Part shown: piece after piece, positions 44,645 to 57,304 of the stretch
Layout of the letters: each line of letters opens with the position of its first letter
Position numbering within the stretch: the stretch's first letter is position 1
Assembly: GCA_032191485.1 (NCBI GenBank)
Contig: JAVDOI010000008.1
Location: 22,864,549-22,928,548, forward strand
Direction of reading: 5' to 3'
Source: Leptoclinus maculatus
Lineage: Eukaryota; Chordata; Actinopteri; Perciformes; Stichaeidae
DNA: 64,000 nucleotides
Made by a program: the position numbers and the translations under genes
Notes under the pieces: model-generated
Told to the model about the DNA's origin: nothing
Seen by the model: only the letters and a program-made list of their open reading frames with translations
The model's database searches: none

Positions 44645-47600
44645 CCTACCAGCCGGTTAAGAGAAGTGAGGAGTCAGCAGGCAATGGTGGTACGAAACAG
44701 TCAATAAGAGTTTTTTTCAAAAAGTGTGAATCACTCCAACTGCGAGGTCATTGAGCATACAGCCATACTGTAAATGAGCACAGAAGATATTAGGCAAGAT
44801 TAGTCTTGGACAGACAGAGAGATGCACACATATTCATTAACACATGGAAATAATCCTGCTTTCCCCCCAATACTCTGCACTTGGGTCCAATCCCTGTTCA
44901 GTTATACCTCAAGTTGTGTATATTTTCAACACATTACTGTCCATCAAATAAAGCATTGCATTAGCTAATGCAGGACACGGAAGTCATACGCCGCCAGCTG
45001 TAACCAGATGACAGCCAGCCGATTGAATCATCGTTTCTAATCGGTCACACACCAATCACAGCCCACTCTCACCTCAAGGCGGTCCATTTAAATATGACTC
45101 CCTCCTCACTGATCCTTTCTACACCAATACTGTTACAGACTGTGCTGCTGGCAAAGCTTTGCCTCCTCCACTCCACCCTTTTTAGTTCAGAGTTCATCTT
45201 GCATAGCAAATTGTTGAAATGGTATTCAAAGTCTTACTTTGGGCTCATTGCTGTATATCCGGGGTGGGTTATGCATGGTACTCCCTGTTTTGGCTGAGTA
45301 GCTGCTTGGCTAAATCCAGGGAGCATTTTAAGAGCCACAGTGCCAAGCATAACTGTATTTCTATTTGTTACAATAAATGGATACAAATCTATGACGAGAG
45401 TGTTCCTGACTGAAGTGTTGGGAGAGCTCCAACTGCAAGTTCCCAACATCGTCTATGCTGAAAAAGAACAGGGCTTTTAATTTATGAAACCTGGACGACC
45501 CAAAAAACTGCAGCTATAAAGCTGTATGGCATCAGGCCCTGCACTGGGACAACATTTTGAATGCCTCCAATTTAGAGACATTTTAACACCCAATTCCGAG
45601 TCGGCTACTATAATCTAGAATATATATCGTTATTGGCTTTGAAAATCAGTCAACTCTTAACACACTACATCTTACTCTCCATCAAAATATCTTCAAGTCA
45701 TATCACATGACAGTTGTCTCCCTGTCTGGCTGCAGGTTGATGGGTGATTCATGCTTCCGCCCACAGAAGGAAGGGATCTGCAGGTGTGACTCATTTGTTA
45801 CAGCTATGAAATGAAATTAGATATTTTATTTAACACATTTTATTTATAGAGTGCTTCTCATGAAACTCAAAGACACCTAACATAATCATAAAAAAACATG
45901 ACATAAAAACACAACATTGAATCACACATTGAAAGTGCTTCTAAAAAGGGGAATTTTGATTTGTGATATGGACATGGACGGATTGGTGCAGCCTCAGATG
46001 TGTTTGGCAATAGAGTTGGACGAGTGTGTATATCCTAATGAAAGTTAACTTGTCCACTTCTCGGTGTTGAGTTTTTTTCCTCTAAATGTTTTGACAGGAA
46101 ACCATATATTTATTTTGTTATGTTTTTTGTTAAAAGAACCGGCCATTTAAAAACCTCACATTGCCGTTTTTGTGTGTGTTAATGCACAAGGCACTTTTCA
46201 TTATTCTTAGACATCTTATAAATTGGTGATTTGAGTGGCTAGAAGACAGACTTCCAGTTTCCATCCCAAACAAAAAGTGTAAATCTTGGCTAATGCTTGC
46301 AGGTGCTGAGCAGAAGGAGATAGGATCTCCTGCTATGGGACTGAAAATATTATCTGCCAGGCTCAGGATAAAGAGCCAGGCAGACGTGGAGGAGGAAATT
46401 GTGTGGAGACAGATGAGGACGGGGTGGAGGGTGTGTAGAGATGAATGTTTGGGGGGAGGAGTGGAGATGAGGTGGTGACACCATTTATGACACAGACCAT
46501 TAAGCTGCCAATGAGGCAGCAGATCTCAGGCTTTTGGGATTCTCTCCCCAGACTCGTCTCTTTTTGTGTTCCACACTTTCCTCTGTCTTCTCGCTCCAGT
46601 CGGCTTCTTTGGTTTCTCCCACACTGTTAGGTTTTCAGGAGGTAGCACATGGCAACACATTCCTCTGTGTCTGTCCATGCTTTTCCATTGTGAGCTAATG
46701 AATCAAAACACAGGAGACGCACTGGGCATTCACAATATCAAGTGCTGATCAACTGTGCGGTACCAGTGTGATAGAACGGAAGTCCTGAAAACTTTTTGCC
46801 AGAAACAAAATGGGAGGAAAACCAAGAGATTAGTCAGAAAACGTAACCAGACAAGGGCCAGGTGAATAAATTAACAATCCAGCAATATATATATATATTT
46901 TTTGTGTTTTCTACAATGCAATCCACTAACAATAAAATAATATTGCAACCTTGTATCAGGCAGGCAGGTAACAATGTTAGAAAACTGAAATGGATGCAAA
47001 CTGAACCGGTATATATTAGACTGATTAGAGGAAAAAGACGGCAAGTGAGTGAGTGGGTGGGACAGCGGCTAAAAACAGTGGGAAATTGGTTATAATTTAT
47101 TATACACTGTACATGCTTGCTAATATTCCACTGTATTTCAGAATATGACAAGTATTCCAAATGAAATAGGGGTGATGTAAACAGCATATTCCACTTATTT
47201 TCCAGAGGGTAGCAACAGCGGGGGGGTCCGTGACCGTCGTCCAGTTTGACTTCTCTGGTCTCTGATCCCTTGGCCTCATCCTCACCACGGTCCTGCTGCC
47301 CCTCCTCACTTGAACCGCTGCAGCCGCTATGAAAGAGAAAGAGGCACCGTCAGCTGTGGGTACATACAAGTGGAGACTCACTCACACACATTTCGCTCTC
47401 TTGGTCACTTTCCTTTAGCTCATAGCAGGTGTTGAACCAAGTCTTGCAGCCTCCGCGTCACGTCTGACTCGTCCACGGCTGTCCGTGGGAAAAACAATGT
47501 TTTTTCTGAGATAACAGGCCAATTATTACATTATCAAAATAAAACTAAAACATTGTCAACCCAAGATAACTTGATAATTAACTTGTGATCTCAAGATAAT

Positions 47601-49130
47601 GTGGTAAAAACAATTATTGCTTCAAGGGCTGCTCTTGGTTCTTACATTAATTACTCCAAAACTTCACCCACAACCTTTTTGTTTTAAAACTTATTTTTGA
47701 AAAGGCGCAATTAGCTGCTAGCCGCCGGCTCAGCTGTCAACATGTTGAGAGGCAATAGAGAAGCTGTCAATCTTGTAAAAAGCACCTCTTTGCTGATCCT
47801 CAGCACCAGTGAGGCAGGAAATGCTACATTTGGCTGGAGAGTGACACCGGATGTAAGGCCATGTTGTTAATTCTGATGTTTTTCTCAAAATGGTTTGTTT
47901 CCTCAAAAGGGTTTATTCCCAGCCCCACACTCAGTTTGTCAAATTTAGCTCTGCTTGGCTCTATAATTTCAGTCTAAGCTGTACTTTGTTCACACTAGTT
48001 GTATTTTGGCTCCGCTGTGTTTTGAATTAAATGTTAGCAATGGCATGCCAACACTGTCATGGTGCAGTTAGGTGGAAACATGGGTATGTGAGGGAGCAGG
48101 CAGGAAAGCAGTTGACCAACAGTAGCTGAAACAATGATCTGGAACTGGAAGTGTGAAGAGCCGGGGTTGAAATACTGTGGGGTTGATGTATTGCAGGTGT
48201 GTGATTTGGAGCAGGTGAAATAGCTTGGCAGAAATCAGGGAGCCAGGAGAAGGGAGAGTGAATGGAGAAGTCACGCCAATGGTGGTCATTGGTCAATATG
48301 GTCAGGTTGGTGTACACATACAAATATTTTGCTTTGGTGTTTTGGTGCATGAACAAGAAACAGAAATACAGAATAGAAAACATATAATGAATAGGCCTAC
48401 TATTTAAAAAATATATGTCAAATGTATCTGTTTAATACAAAAGAGCTTGCAGGTACGTGCAAGGATAAATTCTAGGGGAAAGGTTCAAAGTATTAAGAAT
48501 AAGAATAATAATGCAAGATACAGAAAAACCAACTATTCTTTTTTTTAACACTGATGTTCATCAGCTGCTTGGTTTTTACAACAGTCTAGTAAATATCTAG
48601 ACTAAACATCTGATCCTAAAAACAATGTAACATTTACGTTGTTAACGTTTTTCTGACAATATTGAATGTTTACCTTAATTTGACCAGTTTAAATTTGTAC
48701 AGGTAATTTCCTGGAACTTTACATTTGTACTAAGTGTGTTCCATGAAGAACACAAAACCCAGTTTTGCACGTTGCCAGTAAGTCAGCATGGATGTAGACT
48801 TGCTGTTTGATGGTTATATAATCCACTTCCACTACCTGCTAATTGGTTGTGGGATGGTACTTAATATGACGGACCCTCCACAGGAATGCACATACAGAGT
48901 GGAAGTGGGTCGGGGGATAGTGTAGGGGGTGATTTGAGAAAGGCCCCCCTGACACAGAGAGAGAGAGGCAGTAGAGACCTTGAAACACAGGGGAGAGGGA
49001 GACACAAGAGACACGTAGGAATAAAGCTGGAGCACAGCCAAGGCGCTGACAAACACTACCATGGCTGGTAGATTAACGTGTGTTAAAAGATTGTTGACTG
49101 TTGTACACAAAACATAAGTAAAAAGTAAGT
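44645..49130. other. Non-coding stretch with weak candidates only
   Basis: 45050-45420 has LTR-like organisation (TTTAAATA, then AATAAA near 45372) but no defined ends. 45826-45945 is LINE-tail-like. A minus-strand open segment at 47190-47326 follows a plausible acceptor. The rest is unassigned. Confidence 0.35.
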
Positions 49131-49138
49131 AAAATGTA

Positions 49139-49336
49139 TTCATAAAGCGCTTTTCACAGACATTAGTCACAAAGTGCTTAACATGAGTGGAATTACAAGC
49201 ATAAATAACACAAAGTGACCATGTAAGGGCCAAAAGTTTACATTTAAGATGACACAAAAAACTGAAAGAACACAATTAAAACATGGCATAAAAGCATAGG
49301 ACATGAGTTTTAAACAAACGCCAGTCTGAACAGGTG
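49139..49336 (-). repeat. Extra L2 3' tail, severely 5'-truncated
   Basis: About 198 bp nearly identical to the 3' end of the adjacent long L2 (49466-49664): same 'aaagcgcttttcacagacat' end and same internal sequence to 'gtctgaacaggtg'. Separated from the long copy by 129 bp. Confidence 0.85.
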
Positions 49337-49637
49337 AAAAGGAGCGGCCTTGATGCATATCCTGATGTGAATCAACTGTCTCCTTCTTGCAAGAATAAAT
49401 GTCCTGTGATTAATGATTTTCCATCGGTCTTGAGTGAATTTTTCTAACATAATGGTTATTATGAATTTATAAAGCGCTTTTCACAGACATTAGTCACAAA
49501 GTGCTTAACATCAGTGGAATTACAAGCATAAAAAACACAATGTGACCATGTAAGGGACAAAAGTTTTACATTTAAGACGACACAAAAAACTGAAAGAACT
49601 CAATTAAAACATGGCATAAAAGCATAGGACATGAGTT

Positions 49638-52377
49638 TTAAACAAACGCCAGTCTGAACAGGTGCATCTTGAGCTGATTCTGGAAATAATTAACGGGATC
49701 AGCAAAACGTAAGGGTGCAGGCAGAGCATTCCACAGCCTTGGTGCTACTGCGTCAAAAGCTCGGTCACCACGGGTCTTAAGGCGAGTGCGTGGGACAGAC
49801 AGATAACCTAACAAATTCGATCTGAGAGCGCGGGCAGGTGAATATGGGAGAAGTAGTTCAGCTACATATATAGGAGCCTGACCGTGTAGTGCTTTGTAAG
49901 TGAGGGTGAGAATTTTAAAGTGGATCCTAAATGCTACAGGGAGCCAGTGAAGAGATCGGAGTATGGGGGTGATGTGAGACAGTCTATTTGTCCTAGTGAG
50001 TAATCTGGCGGCAGCATTTCGGATTATCTGCAAACGGTTGAGAGCAGATACACTGAGTGAGGAGAAAAGTGAATTACAGTAATCAATGCGTGAAGAGATA
50101 AAGGCGTGTATGATCATCTCTAGTTCAGCTGTTGATACTACAGATCTCAGTTTGCTGATATTTCTTAGGTGGAAGAAACAGGATCTAGACAGCTGCTTAA
50201 CATGGGGGTCAAACGACACTGATTGGTCAAATATCACCCCGAGATTACGCAGGTTGAAGTGGGCAGCAGAGGAGAGTGGACCAATACTCTGCTTAATCGT
50301 AGGGGCAACTTCATCTGGTGCAATAACCAGAACCTCCATCTTAGTGCCGTTGAGTTGTAAGCAGTTTTCTGCCGTCCAGTCTCTGATAGCATTTACACAG
50401 TCCAGGAGCCTAGTTACTGTGAAAATCTCGCTGGGTTTAAATGAAAAATAGAGTTGAATATCATCAGCATATAAATGACAGGCAACATTATGACTTTTTA
50501 CAATCTGTCCCAAAGGCAACAAATATAGGGAAAATAACAGAGGCCCCAGAACCGAGCCCTGCGGTACACCACAAGTCTGGAAAGGTAACAGACACGAAAT
50601 CACCCACAGAGAAATTAAAACTTCTGTAAGGTAAGTCAAACCAGTCTAATGCTATGCCAGATATGCCCACCCAGTCACGTAGCCTCTTAATCAAGATGTT
50701 ATGGTCTACAGTGTTGAACGCAGAACTGAGGTCGGGAAGTACCAAAACAGAGCAGTCACCTGCATCAGAAGACATTAGAATGTCATTTGAAACCCTCATG
50801 AGAGCGATTTCAGTGTTTTTTACGGAACCCAGACTGGAATTTGTCATACATATTGTGCCTCTCCAGTGCAGCGGTAAGTTGGTTGGCCACCACTTTCTCT
50901 ACGATTTTTGAAAGGAAAGGCAGTTTTGATATGGGCCTATAGTTCATGGGCAATGCCGGATCTAAGTTTGGTTTCTTTAATATAGGCTGGATTGTGGTAT
51001 GCTTGAAATAGGAGGGGACAATTCCTGTAGACAATGAGGAATTAACGATGTTACAGCAGGGCCAATAATTGGCAGAACTTTCTGAAATAGAGAGGATGGT
51101 ATAACATCCAGGGGGCAAGATGATGGCTTTGTTTTCATGATTAAGTCCATCAAGTCTTGAAGGCTGATAGGCTGGAAAGAGTCCAAAACAGTAGGTGAAT
51201 AGGAGGAGCTAATAGCTATTACCTTATCAATAAAATAGGTAATTAACTTGTTACAATCGTTAACAGAACAGCATGGTAATGTAGAGGCAGATGGTGAAAT
51301 AATTCTATTAATTGTGTCAAACAAAATCTTGGGATTTCTCTTTGAAGAAGAAATTAAGTTGGCAAAATAAGCAGTTCTAGCTTCCTTTACTACAGCATTA
51401 AAAGAAACTCTGATGTCTTTGAGATATGTACAATGCAGTTCGAGCCCAGTGGCTTTCCAGAGCCGCTCTGTCCTGCGACACTTCCGTCTCAGGCTGCAGA
51501 CACCGTCTGTCATCCACGGAGAAGTGTTGTAGGCAGCCCTGGTCCTTTCCTTAAGATGTGCCACTTTGTTCAGCAATGTGGTGCAGTGCTCATTAAATGA
51601 CTGTACTAAAAATTCAACATCATTGTGATTTGTGTTAATATCACAGCAAAAGTGCATTGAGAACTGATCAGCTGTACTGAGTAATAATGCGGGAGTGGAA
51701 TGTTCGTTTCAGACACAAGGAGTCAGCATTTACAGAAAGATCAAATAAAATACATTTATGGTCTCTGATCAGTAGGTCCTCACAACGGGTATGATCAATA
51801 TCAAGACCCAGAGAGAACACAAGGTCCAAGGTGTGGTCACACCCCTGTGAGTGGCGCCAGAGACATGTTGTGTGAAATTTAAAGATTCAGTAATATTGAG
51901 AAACTCAGTGGCAATACAATCTGTGGCATCATTGATATGCAGATTAAAATCACCAACCATAAACACTTTATGTAGCTTGAGAATAGAGGTCAGAAAGTCT
52001 GTGAACTCTGATAAAAACTGACCTGCTGGACCCGGAGGTCAGTAAATTAAAACACAGTAAAACGGCTTTAGCCGACCCACTTTAGTCAGCTGTAGTTCAA
52101 AAGTAGTATAATATTCTGTGCTTCCCAGTTGGCAGGAAAACTGATTCTTCTAGACCACGGCGAGACCTCCACCGCGGCCTGTCAAACGGGAAGTCCCAAT
52201 ATAAGAACAATCCACAGGGCATGGTTCATTTAAATGGATGCATTCCATATTCCGTTGCCAGGTTTCAGTAAAAAATAAAAAAGCCAAATTATGACTTCTG
52301 AACAAATAATTAAAAATGTGAGCCTTGTTTGCTACAGAGCGTGCATTAATCAGACACATTTTAATCGGGGAAGACAC
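49638..52377 (-). pseudogene. L2 ORF2: endonuclease and reverse transcriptase, frameshifted
   Basis: The pieces in order: INARSVANKA and FFTETWQRN (endonuclease start, 52377-52150); GDFNLHINDA (about 51955-51925); a linker containing SPWMTDGVCSLRRKCRRTER (51657-50977); RT beginning NYRPISKLPFLSKIVEKVV (about 50945); RT motif A region DLSSAFNTVDH (about 50725); CGVPQGSVLGPLLFSLYLLP and HLYADDIQLYF with intact YADD (50580-50460); and a thumb region ending KMHLFRLAFV at 49638. At least four frame changes separate them. In L2 elements the product nicks target DNA and copies the RNA in place. Confidence 0.9.
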
Positions 52378-52539
52378 TGTGTCGCCATCAGCACAGGAAG
52401 CTTTGTGGGTATGTGCGATAGGACGGATTACTCGTGATTCTCTGTGATTCTGACGGGAATGTTCATGGGTCGTCGAGTGGAAGTTACGGTGGAGACTAGG
52501 GAGAGAGTAGTAGGAGACCCTCCAAGCCGCCAGGGGGAG

Positions 52540-53742
52540 CTAGTGTTGCTTGTAGGGGAGGGAGGGGAGTGCTTGTGTTGACAGGCTACCAGGTGAGGAA
52601 ATGAGATGTGGGGTAGTCAATGACGGTGAAGTCAAGATAGAGTAGAACATATTGTCGGATAGAGTGCGTGACCCCAAGCCAGTTGGGTGGACGCTATCAG
52701 GGCAAAAAAAGGCAGGACGTTTCCAGAAAAGATTAAAATGATCAATAAAAGCCACGTTTCGGGCTGCGCAGGTTGACTTCAGCCACGTATGTAGGCTCAG
52801 CAAGCGGCTGAACCGACCCACGCCGCGGTTGTGTGGGGGGATGGGTCCACTGATAAAGACCCGTTTACCGTGGACCGCAAGGGAGTCCAAGAGAATGCTG
52901 AAATCCTGTTTCAGTAATTCAGAGGACTGGTTGGAAATGTCATTGCATCCCAAATGCACGACCACATCCTGGGCCAGTGGGTGTTTGGTCAAAATGCCTG
53001 GAAACTTTTCCAGGATGTCAGTTACCTTTGCGTCTGGAAAGCAAAAGGTAGCCGCCGCTTTTCTCCTCACATTCCTCGCGATCGAGTCTCCAATGATAAG
53101 CGTGGTGAGAGGTGGAGCGATCGGAGGAGAAATCTTTACCTGCGACGGTGGAGTGGAAGACTGGGGACGGACGGAGCTGGGCGCTGGAGCTCTCCGCGTT
53201 GCCGGTGTGAAATTCGGAACGGAGCGCTCCCTGTTGAGGGAGAAGTTTTGCGATATGGCTGTTGAAAGGATCGTTGGGGACAGTGGGCTGTGGGACAGCC
53301 GGAGAGCTCTAGGAGGCTCCACAGCCAGGGGAGGGAAGTCATGCTGGTCTGGAAGATCGATTTGTTCTCCAGTTGGATGTTATAGCAGGGGGGTGCGTGA
53401 GGGGAGCACCTCCTTCTCCTGCTGCGACCACCGACCAGGGGTCACTGCAGCAGGACAGGGTGCGGTGGTATCAGGCACTCAGGCACAGGTTGTGTTGGTT
53501 TGTGCTGGACCAAAGGTGATGGTATCCATTAACTTCTCGGCTTCTTGGATTTGGTTCAGCGTGGAGATTCTCATTTCCAGCTCTGCAATCTTATCAGCCA
53601 GGCGGACGCAGATGACACAGCCGGATGGGGAGGTGAATGGAGCCATGGTAGATGTGATAGTGACATAAGTCCAAGAAGTGGACCCACTACGGGAATTATG
53701 CTGCAGATCGTAGCTCAACTTGGCCCAGTCTGCAGCCTTCAT
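52540..53742 (-). pseudogene. L2 ORF1 with SGNH/GDSL esterase domain
   Basis: Minus strand, one frame from an ATG at 53742 with stops at 53479-53481 (TGA) and 53380-53382 (TAA), then open from 53322 to 52540 (260 codons). The first part has a CVIC pair and a leucine-heptad stretch (LADKIAELEMRISTLNQI) like the coiled coil of CR1/L2 ORF1 proteins. The second part is an esterase of the SGNH type: IIGDSIARN (S80), HLGCND (N117) and DSVHPTG (D209, H212). All four catalytic positions are kept. The esterase is a known ORF1 domain of CR1/L2-type LINEs; its role in transposition is not settled. Confidence 0.88.
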
Positions 53743-53994
53743 TACGTAAGCAACAGGTTAGCACCCAGAGCTAGAAGCTAAGAGCGAAAGACAAGCCTCG
53801 CTGCACTAAGCCTCGGCGGGTTGACTAGACTTGTAGCTGTAAAAACTTTAAATCTGAGTGCGTGATGACTGAGATCTTTGGTTCTGGTAAAACATCTGAT
53901 GAAAATGTCAGTTTTTGACAGTGTTTCAGAGAGCTGGTCACAGGACGTAGTTGTAACTCGGCGTAAAACTCGAAACAGGAAACAGCGTGTATAA

Positions 53995-54185
53995 GTATGT
54001 ATTCCTGACATTTAGCATATTACAATAAGGCATGTTCAGCTGAGAGCAATTCATTAATTCAGGACACATTCATACAAAAAGTCAAACAGAAATGACAAAT
54101 TATGACAGCGGCTCCAACCATTTTGCATGTAATGACTACAATGAACTAGTGCCTAGATGTTTGGGGGGTTAGACCGTGCAACAGT
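53995..54185. other. Short non-coding stretch
   Basis: Nothing recognised between the LINE and the SINE-like piece. Confidence 0.4.
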
Positions 54186-54189
54186 GAAG

Positions 54190-54400
54190 GTGACACAGTA
54201 GTACAGTGGCCACACAGCTAGAAGATCCATAGTCGATCCCCAGTCTGACCAGGGCCTTCCTGTGTGGAGTTTGCATGTTTTCCCCGTGTTCACGTGAGTT
54301 TTCTCTGGGTGCTTCGCTTTCCTCACACTACCAAAACAGGTATTTGTGCTGTAAATGTGGGGTTTGTGTCATTCAGCGTAAAACCTAAGCCAAATCAAAT
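54190..54400 (+). repeat. V-SINE-like fragment
   Basis: 'cacagtagtacagtgg' and 'tagtcgatccccag' occupy the places of tRNA-type A and B boxes, and 'ctgtgtggagtttgcatg' with 'ccccgtgttcacgtgag' is the conserved central segment of the V-SINE superfamily in fish. The copy is diverged and its 3' end is unclear. Confidence 0.65.
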
Positions 54401-54404
54401 CAAA

Positions 54405-56020
54405 AATCAGATTTCTATATCAGATTTACCCAATTTACTAACTAGATGGAAATAGCTGATCTGCACTGGAGCAGCTTAAAGAAGAAGAAGAAGAAGACTA
54501 TTCAACAAATAACAAGTATAATACATCTTGCTCAACATGACATCAACAATTGACAACATAGGAAACAGCTGGCAATTTTTTCACAATCATTCACATGAAT
54601 GTGCCATAACCTAATTGCTTTTATGATGTGCAAATGTAATGATGATGATGATGATGAACAAGTAGTTTAGAGAATTTCAATTCTGATCTGATAAATGTAC
54701 CCAAGAAATTGTAACACATTTGTACCTTACTGTTGATTTGATTGACCAATGGAGGAACGGCCATTAGTTGCCATTAGTTTGTTATAAAAATAAATGGGTA
54801 AAAGGTTAAATTTACTTTTAGATTATGTGAAATGTGAAATTGAATCTGTCTTTGCCAACATAACACTGCCCACTCTTCTACCAGTATAACCATGGTTTCA
54901 TATGACTAATATGCTATAACTAAAAACACGTGCAATTAGCAGTTAATATATAGTTTAATTGGTGCTGTCCCATTCCTATCATGTCTGTTGCAGAATTTGG
55001 TACATCTTGTAAAATTGAGGAAAGGGTCCACAATCTTTCAGTATTGAGCAAACTGGTGCATGTTTACTTTGTAGAGCATAGTCAATGAGTGAGTGAGGGA
55101 GGGATTTCACACACAGCCAATGTGATCTGTCCTAAATGGCTTACATGGTATTAATCATTTTTCTTTGAGTGGAACTTGAGTGGTCTTTCTTTTTAATTGG
55201 CACGTAGGCACAACTTTACACCCCAGCCTTTTGAAGACGATAAAATTAATTAAACAACTGTTTAAAAGTTTGACCTTTACTTACAACACCTCTATCGGGC
55301 CAATCAGTGTGATTTTTTTTTTTTTTTTAAAGGACAGAATACAGAGACAAAAAAAACACACTATTCTTCCACGTTTCATCTTCAGTTTTATCTGTTACAC
55401 CATGTACGGCATTCAAATGTTGCCCTTTAAATAGTCCTTGGCTCTTTCATCAGTGTAACTTTTCAAAGTAAATGCACCACCCCGCCAACTCCCATCTAAG
55501 TCAGTGGTGTGTGATGTGTGAGGTATCACCTGCAGTATCATTTCTGACAGGACAGGTGATGGACAAACTCAGCACGCAGTTTGATGAAACCCTCCCGTCC
55601 CCCAGAAATACAGGGAAAGTAGACAGCCAGGGAATACAAAAATTAAGGAAAAATGTATGACAGTTAAGGAATTTCATGAATTTAAAAAATGTGCATCTGA
55701 AGTTGTACTGGCAGCTCAGCTGAAAACTCCTGCAAACAGGGTTGTGACCAGGATAATAGACCACTTATCTCCAACACACATAACTATATTCTTGAATCCC
55801 TTTCTCACTGGACTAAAACCCCCACTAACATCCACTAACATCTGGCTTTTATCCTACATTCATTCACACGACTGGTTCCGGTTCGCATGGACGACAACAT
55901 GAAACCTGGGTGGGCACAGTGTTCACCCCTATTTAACGCTGTGATGTGCGTTGAAGTGAATATATCATTTATAAAATCAACAGGGATTTGGACAATTTTT
56001 ATAATTTACGTACAAAACAA
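54405..56020. other. Non-coding stretch with small simple repeats
   Basis: (GAA)n at 54480-54497, (GAT)n at about 54639-54656 and a poly-T at 55313-55329. Frames present (for example 55657-55902) show no domain. Confidence 0.4.
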
Positions 56021-56028
56021 TCAACTAG

Positions 56029-56392
56029 TAGCTCTCCTCAAAGCCACCGGACTCCAGTTAGTCAACAGTCACTTTTCCTCACTGATCCTCAGAAAATACT
56101 TCAATCGAAGAGACCAAATAAAATCATCAAAACCATCTCAGTTAGTCTTTACACTGTGCCAACAATCATCAACTCTGTTTTGGTCAAAATAAACTCTTTA
56201 AAAAAAAAAGTTACTGATGAAAAGGAACAGACTTTATATGAGCTCCTTTAAAGCTACCAGACTCTATGGACACAAACAGTCATTTCACCCCGCTGATTAT
56301 TTTAAAACACACTTCATTTGACAGAAAGAAAATATAACTCATCAAAACTTTCTTTGTTGATTTTGCGCTGTTCCAACAATCACCAACTCTGG
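56029..56392 (+). repeat. Degenerate tandem duplication, about 212-bp period
   Basis: 56029-56175 and 56241-56392 align in direct orientation with many differences: both start with 'agctcct' plus 'aaagc.acc.gactc', share 'cagtca.tt' and 'catcaaaac', and end 'ccaacaatca.caactctg'. This suggests an old two-unit repeat. Confidence 0.65.
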
Positions 56393-56399
56393 TATGAGA

Positions 56400-57190
56400 G
56401 TATGAAACAGAGACTGAATAAGTAGCAGATATAAAAAAGAAAAAAAACTGCATTTATGCCCTAATTTTAGTGGAATTGGGGTAATAAACACACATTATAC
56501 TCTTGCATGGTAATTCAAATAAGAGGAAATAATAGTATATGTAAAAAGGTAGGGTAGCTTATATAAGGAAGGGTAACAGTGTATGTGAAACAGAAGTCTA
56601 TTATATGAAACAAATCTTATATTGGCTATAGCTGTTTGTGTGAGAGAGTTTGATTGAATCGGAAGTATTACTAATTAATTAGTTCCTGATCTTTACAAAT
56701 GGAGAAGAGGGATTTAACAGACAATGCCCGATTATGATTTAAGTTAAACTTAATGTACGGAGCTTGAGCTAGGAGGCAATTTGCCTATCGTAGCAAACAG
56801 ACAAGAAACAGCTAGCCTATTGGTTCACTCCAAAGTTAAAAGAAATGCCCACCAACACAATCAAAGCTCTCTTATTCACAAAATGTTTCTCTTTTCTTCA
56901 ATCCAGAAACAAAAACTTGTTTATGTATAGGAGGGAAGAACGTACATATTTTTCTCAACAAATGACAGTTTGAAAAGTAGCCTACTTCTGTGCAACGGTA
57001 GCCAGATATGTCTGGTGAACACAGGTTTGGTATTTGGTCTCTGTTTTGGCACCAATATATCAAATGTGGCAACCTCACTGTGACAACAAGAAGTAACACT
57101 TCCTGGTTGTTGTTCACCAAGAAATAGTCACAGCCCAGAACCCTCAAAAGCAAATATTTTCTGTCTGTGTAGAGATCAAACAAAGCGGCT
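56400..57190. other. Non-coding stretch, nothing recognised
   Basis: AT-rich sequence with short frames lacking domains. Confidence 0.4.
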
Positions 57191-57204
57191 ACAACATGGC
57201 TGTT

Positions 57205-57300
57205 TCAACCAGCTTCCAGTCTTTATGCTAAGCTAAGCTAATTGCCTCCTGGCACTCTCTGTAACTCTCTGTAAGCCAATAAGCATATTTCCCTGCAAAG
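57205..57300 (+). repeat. Teleost repeat with 'atgctaagctaagcta' core, copy 1
   Basis: 'ccagtctttatgctaagcta' type sequence. A related, longer copy lies at 59770-59935. Confidence 0.6.
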
Positions 57301-57304
57301 TTTG

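Larger units (their letters stand above)
49466..53990 (-). mobile_element. L2/Maui-type LINE, near full length, decayed
   Basis: On the minus strand from about 53990 down to 49466, about 4.5 kb: 5' region, ORF1 with an SGNH esterase, ORF2 with an apurinic-type endonuclease and reverse transcriptase, and a short 3' tail of the AAGCGCTTTATAAA type. ORF2 is split by several frameshifts and ORF1 by stops, but domain order and spacing are preserved. The 5' limit is uncertain by 200 bp or so; no target duplication was found. Confidence 0.88.

Noticed and set aside
52829..53668. 279-codon plus-strand frame opposite the L2 ORF1
   Set aside because: Antisense to the esterase ORF, which has clear domain motifs; this frame has none.
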